Shown here: positions 60,364 to 64,000 of the stretch, piece by piece
How the letters are laid out: each line of letters opens with the position of its first letter
How positions within the stretch are numbered: the stretch's first letter is position 1
Assembly: GCA_023229545.1 (NCBI GenBank)
Contig: JALNZB010000012.1
Location: 14,357-78,356 of the forward strand
Direction: 5' to 3'
Source of the DNA: Sulfuritalea sp.
GTDB taxonomy: Bacteria > Pseudomonadota > Gammaproteobacteria > Burkholderiales > Rhodocyclaceae
DNA length: 64,000 nt
Position numbers and translations under genes: made by a program
The notes under the pieces: model-generated
Told to the model about the DNA's origin: nothing
Databases searched by the model: none
What the model saw: only the letters and a program-made list of their open reading frames with translations

Positions 60364-61959
60364 ATGTCAGTACTCTCGCCAAAGCGTCTTTCGCTGTGTT
60401 TTTCTTTTCTGGCTTTTTCCGCAGTTGCGCATGCGCAAGACGAAGGAGGACTCGGGCCGGCGGGTCCTTCTGCCATTGCCACTTCCGCCGCCGGACCGAA
60501 AACACCGGCAACGAAAACCATTACCAACTTCACGCAAGCCTTGCGCTGCATGGATCAGTTGTTTCTATCCCATGGCAAGCAGGGCATCGTGATTACCTCG
60601 GCGGGGGTTCCCGACGAAACCGGCAAGGTGCGCACGGGGACCAAGGAGATGGTCATCACGGCGATTGCGAAAATGACGCTACAGAGCAACGCCTTCGAAT
60701 TCATCGACTTCCATGGCGGTGGCGACGACTTGGCACGGCTGTTCGAGGCTCGCGGTGATCAGTACCGCAAGGTTCCCGACTACTACATTCGCGGCTCCAT
60801 CACGCAAATGGACGACAACTCGGTGCGCAGCAGCAAGGGCGCCGGCATTTCGCTGCCGTTTCTTGATCTGGGCTACTCGAAGGATGAGTCCTTCGATCTG
60901 ATCAGCATGGACATGAGCGTTGGCGAAGCGGCCACGCGCAAGATTTTGCCCGTTACCAGCACCTCCAACACGATGGTCATGGTCAAGGGCGGCAAGTCCG
61001 GCGAGGCCGGCGGCAAGCTGGGCAAAATTGGTTTGAGCTTCAACCTAGATCTCAGTCGTTCGGAGGGACTGGGGGCGACGACACGGGCATTGCTTGAACT
61101 CAGTTTGATCGAAACCCTCGGCAAGTTTACGCAAGTCCCCTATTGGCGTTGCCTGGATACCGACATCACCAACCCCCTGATTCGCGATCAGGCTCGCGAG
61201 AGCTACGACATGTTGCAGGACAAGGAACGCATCACCTTTGTTCAGCGCAAGCTGGGCGGCAGCATGAATCGCTACAAGGGTCCGGTGGATGGCGTGGCGA
61301 ACGCCGATCTCAAACAGGCGGTTGGCGAATATCAGGCCGCAGTCGGTCTGGTTGCCAACGGTCAGATCAACTTCGACCTCTACGCCAGCTTGCTCGACGA
61401 CGTGCAGAACAATCTGGCCGCCCTGCCGGCAGTCAAGCCGGCTACCGTGCCCGGCGTATCCGCAGCGATTGGCGCGCCGCCTCCTGCGGCACCGGCCTAC
61501 GTTCCGCCGGGTGCCTCGGCTCCCTCGGTCTCCGCCGCCAGCGCCTTCCGCGTTCATCTGGATAGCGAAAAAGGCGGGCGCCCCGCGTACAAAGTCGGCG
61601 AGTTTCTCAACATGAACCTCTCGCTTTCAAGTGACGGCACGGCCTACTGCTACTACGAGGACAACGCACACAATACTGCGCGCATTTTCCCCAATCAGTT
61701 CCAGTCCAATCCGACGCTCAGAGGAAACAGCAGCGTGCGGCTGCCGAGTGGTGGTTTCAAGATTCGCTTTGACCAGGCGGGTCGCGAGAGAGTGGCTTGT
61801 ATCGGCGCCGACCGCGAACTGGTGATACCGAAAGCGCTACAGGGGGTGAAGGACCTGACGCCATTGCCGGTCAAGTCGGTTGATGAAGTCGTCAATCAGT
61901 TCCGGCAGATCAACCCCGCCGCCATCGTCAGCCAGATCGATATTACCGTCAATCGCTGA
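60364..61959 (+). CDS. exported CsgG-like / peptidoglycan-binding / DUF4384 fusion protein
   Basis: A 531-residue exported protein, start ATG 60364 (signal peptide ends AVAHAQ-D) with AAGGGG upstream. An ATG at 60301 would spoil the signal. Residues about 45-275 resemble the CsgG curli secretion-channel family: DYYIRGSITQMDDNSVRSSK, a mid-region like LDLGYSKDESFDLISMDMSVGEAATRKILP, and ALLELSLIETLGKFTQVPYWRC. Residues about 288-350 form a peptidoglycan-binding-like helix bundle (FVQRKLGGSMNRYKGPVDG). Residues about 395-485 match DUF4384 (FRVHLDSEKGG, GTAYCYYEDN, ARIFPNQFQSN). It heads four further exported genes. It probably helps move or anchor surface material. Confidence 0.8.
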   Translation: MSVLSPKRLSLCFSFLAFSAVAHAQDEGGLGPAGPSAIATSAAGPKTPATKTITNFTQALRCMDQLFLSHGKQGIVITSAGVPDETGKVRTGTKEMVITAIAKMTLQSNAFEFIDFHGGGDDLARLFEARGDQYRKVPDYYIRGSITQMDDNSVRSSKGAGISLPFLDLGYSKDESFDLISMDMSVGEAATRKILPVTSTSNTMVMVKGGKSGEAGGKLGKIGLSFNLDLSRSEGLGATTRALLELSLIETLGKFTQVPYWRCLDTDITNPLIRDQARESYDMLQDKERITFVQRKLGGSMNRYKGPVDGVANADLKQAVGEYQAAVGLVANGQINFDLYASLLDDVQNNLAALPAVKPATVPGVSAAIGAPPPAAPAYVPPGASAPSVSAASAFRVHLDSEKGGRPAYKVGEFLNMNLSLSSDGTAYCYYEDNAHNTARIFPNQFQSNPTLRGNSSVRLPSGGFKIRFDQAGRERVACIGADRELVIPKALQGVKDLTPLPVKSVDEVVNQFRQINPAAIVSQIDITVNR

Positions 61960-61965
61960 TATGCC

Positions 61966-62592
61966 ATGAAGAGCGTCGCCGCAACCTGTTTGTCCCTGTC
62001 GATGGGAGCCTTGGTGCTTTCGGTCGCAGGTCTTGCGACGGCCGAGGAGCCGGGAAGGTTTGATTCCCCGGGCGCGCTGCTGTTGGCCGAGATTGTTACG
62101 CCAACTCAACAGGACAGCGCAAAGAAGACGGCAAAATCAGCTGCGGAAGCTCGTGGCAAAGCGAAGGCGTATCAGGAATCGACATCGGGAAGCCCCATTA
62201 TCATTGTCGCTCCCGAGGAGGAAGAGGAAGGCTTGCTCGGACCCCGACGCCAACTGGAGAGTGGTGCATCCCAGAATCGGGCCAAGGCGCGTCAGTATCA
62301 GCAAGGGCAAGGAGCAGCGCAGATTCCTCTACCGAACACACGGGATTCCGGGGTGCCGGGAACAACAACTTCAGAGCGGGCGAGGGAAAATGTTGCAAAG
62401 GCGCGCAGTTACGTTTCCACCGACAACACGGTAGTCATTGAGCGGATTGGGTCGGACGGCATTCCCATTGTTTCCTGCGGCAAGCTGATAGCCAACGTGG
62501 CCGGTCGCATTGGCGATGACATGCAGCCTGGTGGGGTGTTTTTCATTATGCGCGACAACAAACCATTCAAGGTTCGGTGTGCGCTGCAATAG
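61966..62592 (+). CDS. exported protein of unknown function with three KAxxY-type motifs
   Basis: A 208-residue protein, not recognised. The signal peptide ends near LATAE-E. The body carries three related motifs at residues 62-71 (ARGKAKAYQE), 103-112 (QNRAKARQYQ) and 140-151 (RENVAKARSYVS), about 40 residues apart. They are linked by Gly/Pro/Ser-rich loops and an acidic EEEEE run. The C-terminal 50 residues (VVIERIGSDGIPIVSCGKLIANVAG) look folded and hold two cysteines. It starts six bases after the upstream CsgG-like stop, so it is the same transcript. Confidence 0.7.
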   Translation: MKSVAATCLSLSMGALVLSVAGLATAEEPGRFDSPGALLLAEIVTPTQQDSAKKTAKSAAEARGKAKAYQESTSGSPIIIVAPEEEEEGLLGPRRQLESGASQNRAKARQYQQGQGAAQIPLPNTRDSGVPGTTTSERARENVAKARSYVSTDNTVVIERIGSDGIPIVSCGKLIANVAGRIGDDMQPGGVFFIMRDNKPFKVRCALQ

Positions 62593-62609
62593 CGTGAGAA
62601 AAGTCACGC
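62592..62609. promoter_or_regulatory. CRP/FNR-like palindrome upstream of the 62689 gene
   Basis: GCGTGAGAAAAGTCACGC is a perfect inverted repeat GCGTGA-N6-TCACGC, starting at the previous stop codon. GTCAGCTCTGTCAAC follows at 62625-62639, matching GTCAGATCGGTCAAC found after the first palindrome at 13 of 15 bases. Confidence 0.55.
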
Positions 62610-62688
62610 GGGATACGTACTGGTGTCAGCTCTGTCAACGCAACGCATTGTGAGGCGTTAAAAAGGCCATGCATTCGGTAATTTCAAG

Positions 62689-63036
62689 ATGAAGCTGCTA
62701 TCGCCTTCTGTCATTGCCTGTTTTGGGTTGCTGGTCGCATTTCCATGCCTCGTTGTTGCGCAGGTTTCGGTGGATGTTCCAGGGGCCAGTGTCAGGGTGA
62801 ATAAGGGTAGTGGCGGTGCGGCGGTCAGTGTCGGTTCCGGCAGTACGGCCAGCAATTCTTCCGGGGTGGTCGACGCTGATGTACAGATGGAAGGCGTGGC
62901 CGTGATCAACGATGATGTGTTTATCGATGGCGAGAAGATCAAGCGCGGAAAAACCAAGCACACATCGAAGAAAACCGGCAAGTCTTATCGGATACAGTGG
63001 GGGAAAAATGGAAACGTCAGCGTTGAGCAAAACTAG
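62689..63036 (+). CDS. small exported Gly/Ser/Val-rich protein of unknown function
   Basis: A 115-residue protein with a signal peptide ending near VVAQ-V. The mature part alternates Val with small residues (VSVDVPGASVRVNKGSGGAA, then SVGSGSTASNSSG). It continues with VFIDGEKIKRGKTKHTSKKTGKSYRIQWG and ends VSVEQN. The strand-rich, Ser/Gly/Asn-rich composition could suit a fibre subunit or a periplasmic domain. I do not recognise the family. Its end overlaps the next gene by 29 bases. Confidence 0.7.
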   Translation: MKLLSPSVIACFGLLVAFPCLVVAQVSVDVPGASVRVNKGSGGAAVSVGSGSTASNSSGVVDADVQMEGVAVINDDVFIDGEKIKRGKTKHTSKKTGKSYRIQWGKNGNVSVEQN

Positions 63037-63400
63037 TTTGCTTGCTGGCATCGCCTCGACCGTTCTGATGTTGGTCTTGGTCGTTGCGCCAGTTCGGGTT
63101 CAGGCTGAGATTCTCCTGCAAGCGAACTCTGGAGTTTGGGTGAATGGGACGCAGTTTGCCTACGGTTTTCAGACGATGCCCGGCATTGTTCTAGTGCCGG
63201 ATGTTCGCGGCAACAGTGGTTTTATGAGCCAGCGCGCGCTGGCATGGTCTTCATACCGTCGTGCCGATAGCTCGACCGGGTTGTTGCTGGTGGATCCTGC
63301 GGGGAGTGGCTCGCTGTCCGCCACATCACCTCGACAAGCAGCCGTCCGCTCTCATGTTGCGCGGGCCAACGCGTATCGACTCGAATATTTTAAAAAGTAG
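63008..63400 (+). CDS. small exported protein of unknown function
   Basis: A 130-residue protein from ATG 63008, inside the end of the previous gene. Residues 12-33 (LAGIASTVLMLVLVVAPVRVQA) form a signal peptide. The mature part has GVWVNGTQFAYGFQTMPGIVLVPDVRGNSGF, and the tail SHVARANAYRLEYFKK repeats the KAxxY-type motif seen in the 61966 protein. The text SSTGLLLVDPAGSGSLSAT is also close to the other protein's SPGALLLAEIVT. The two proteins may share a domain. Confidence 0.7.
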   Translation: METSALSKTSLLAGIASTVLMLVLVVAPVRVQAEILLQANSGVWVNGTQFAYGFQTMPGIVLVPDVRGNSGFMSQRALAWSSYRRADSSTGLLLVDPAGSGSLSATSPRQAAVRSHVARANAYRLEYFKK

Positions 63401-63409
63401 CCGGGGAAA

Positions 63410-64000
63410 ATGATGTCGATCCAGAACTCGATAGGTATGACTGTTGCCCGTGTCGGGCTGCTTATTTTGGCCACCGCAATGGCGCTCGTTGCTCATGGTG
63501 CGCCTTTGCAGCCCGTAAGCGGCAACTTCTCACAGATCGTCAGCAGCCGCTCCGGTCAGCTTGCGGTCTGGCGTTACGCTGAAAATCCGAGTATTTATGT
63601 GTTTGATTTTCCCGGCCTTGCCTATCAGGGGCGGAGTTTCAACCGGATCACACAGTTCACGGAACAGCAAACCAGCGAACCTTACCCACGGGTGCTGACC
63701 GAACGTGAAATGGCGACGCGTCTTGCGGCGGCACGGCGCACCGAGTCCGATTTCGCTTTCGGCCACGACGTCATGGTTCATGAACTGGTGACGTTTTTCA
63801 ATATGGCGCAGCGCGACAAGATTCCGCTGAATCCGGAAGAAACCGCCATCAGGGACTTTCTGGCCGCACAAGGCATGATGCGTGACTGGCGCGGTTTCTG
63901 GCAGGCAGTCGAACCCAACAATGTTATCCTCGCGGTCCCGCAGACCCAGGAAAAAAGTGCCGGTAAGCCCCCCATCAACGCAACAGCGCGCTACGCGATC
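63410..64000 (+). CDS. exported protein of unknown function (partial, C-terminus off window)
   Basis: Open from ATG 63410 (or 63413) to the window end, 197 codons. The signal peptide is LLILATAMALVAHG-A. The next part contains FSQIVSSRSGQLAVWRYAENPSIYVFDFPGLAYQGRSFNRI. A helical section FGHDVMVHELVTFFNMAQRDKIPLNPEETAIRDFLAAQGMM follows. The HELV motif resembles a zinc-protease HExx start, but no further ligand can be judged and I do not assign protease activity. It is the fifth gene of the exported cluster, ten bases after the previous stop. Confidence 0.65.
   Translation, partial: MMSIQNSIGMTVARVGLLILATAMALVAHGAPLQPVSGNFSQIVSSRSGQLAVWRYAENPSIYVFDFPGLAYQGRSFNRITQFTEQQTSEPYPRVLTEREMATRLAAARRTESDFAFGHDVMVHELVTFFNMAQRDKIPLNPEETAIRDFLAAQGMMRDWRGFWQAVEPNNVILAVPQTQEKSAGKPPINATARYAI

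Overview
The window is a gene-dense, GC-rich chromosomal segment. It most likely comes from a betaproteobacterium near the Rhodocyclales/Nitrosomonadales. I infer this from gene content: a pilGHIJ cluster, B12-dependent MetH, DUF1840 and DUF2905 proteins, WaaA/WaaC, and an LPS-type cell envelope. I saw no rRNA, tRNA, CRISPR array or intact insertion sequence, so this reads as a chromosomal backbone with some accessory patches.

Layout. 1-2563 (minus): the type IV pilus chemosensory operon pilG-pilH-pilI-pilJ, with pilJ cut by the window start. 2743-5734 (plus): thiD, thiE and hemL. 5789-13108 (minus): a CorA-like Mg transporter, mtgA, aroE, a TonB-type protein, an RNB exoribonuclease, an esterase and uppP. 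13153-20222: HD-GYP protein, thiC, a fused alpha-carbonic anhydrase, a TesA-like esterase and GMP reductase. 20223-31710 (plus): a TetR regulator with a clear operator, two membrane fusion protein/RND pump pairs, a Pcm-like methyltransferase, a rhodanese and a TolC-type outer membrane protein. 31691-40061: lipopolysaccharide and GDP-fucose genes (waaA, waaC, glycosyltransferase, UDP-sugar epimerase, manC, gmd, fcl), ending with an exported ATP-dependent DNA ligase. 40086-44856: rhodanese, metH and an orphan protein. 44985-51532: a two-partner secretion pair whose secreted partner ends in a caspase domain. 51578-59944: housekeeping genes (hydrolase, cca, slt, 5-formyl-THF cyclo-ligase, HDOD protein, PatB-like aminotransferase). 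60364-64000: an unrecognised cluster of exported proteins headed by a CsgG-like/peptidoglycan-binding/DUF4384 fusion.

Three things stand out. (1) A short dispersed repeat, about 22-26 bases, occurs roughly 18 times on both strands. Its core is AGTCGGCGCTG followed by a variable GGxACGGCG half. It lies inside genes without breaking their frames and also at stop codons between genes; its most complete copy (14400-14425) is an inverted repeat. (2) The protein at 46652-51532 joins a filamentous-haemagglutinin secretion domain, a very long Lys/Ala/Glu coiled coil and a caspase with visible His-Cys dyad, directly after its own TpsB transporter. (3) The last 3.6 kb looks like a secretion or surface-assembly locus with a CsgG-type channel protein and several small exported proteins that share an ARAxAY-like motif. 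Two CRP/FNR-like palindromes (GTGA-N6-TCAC) precede genes of this cluster.

All functions are inferred by reading the sequence; no database search was run.
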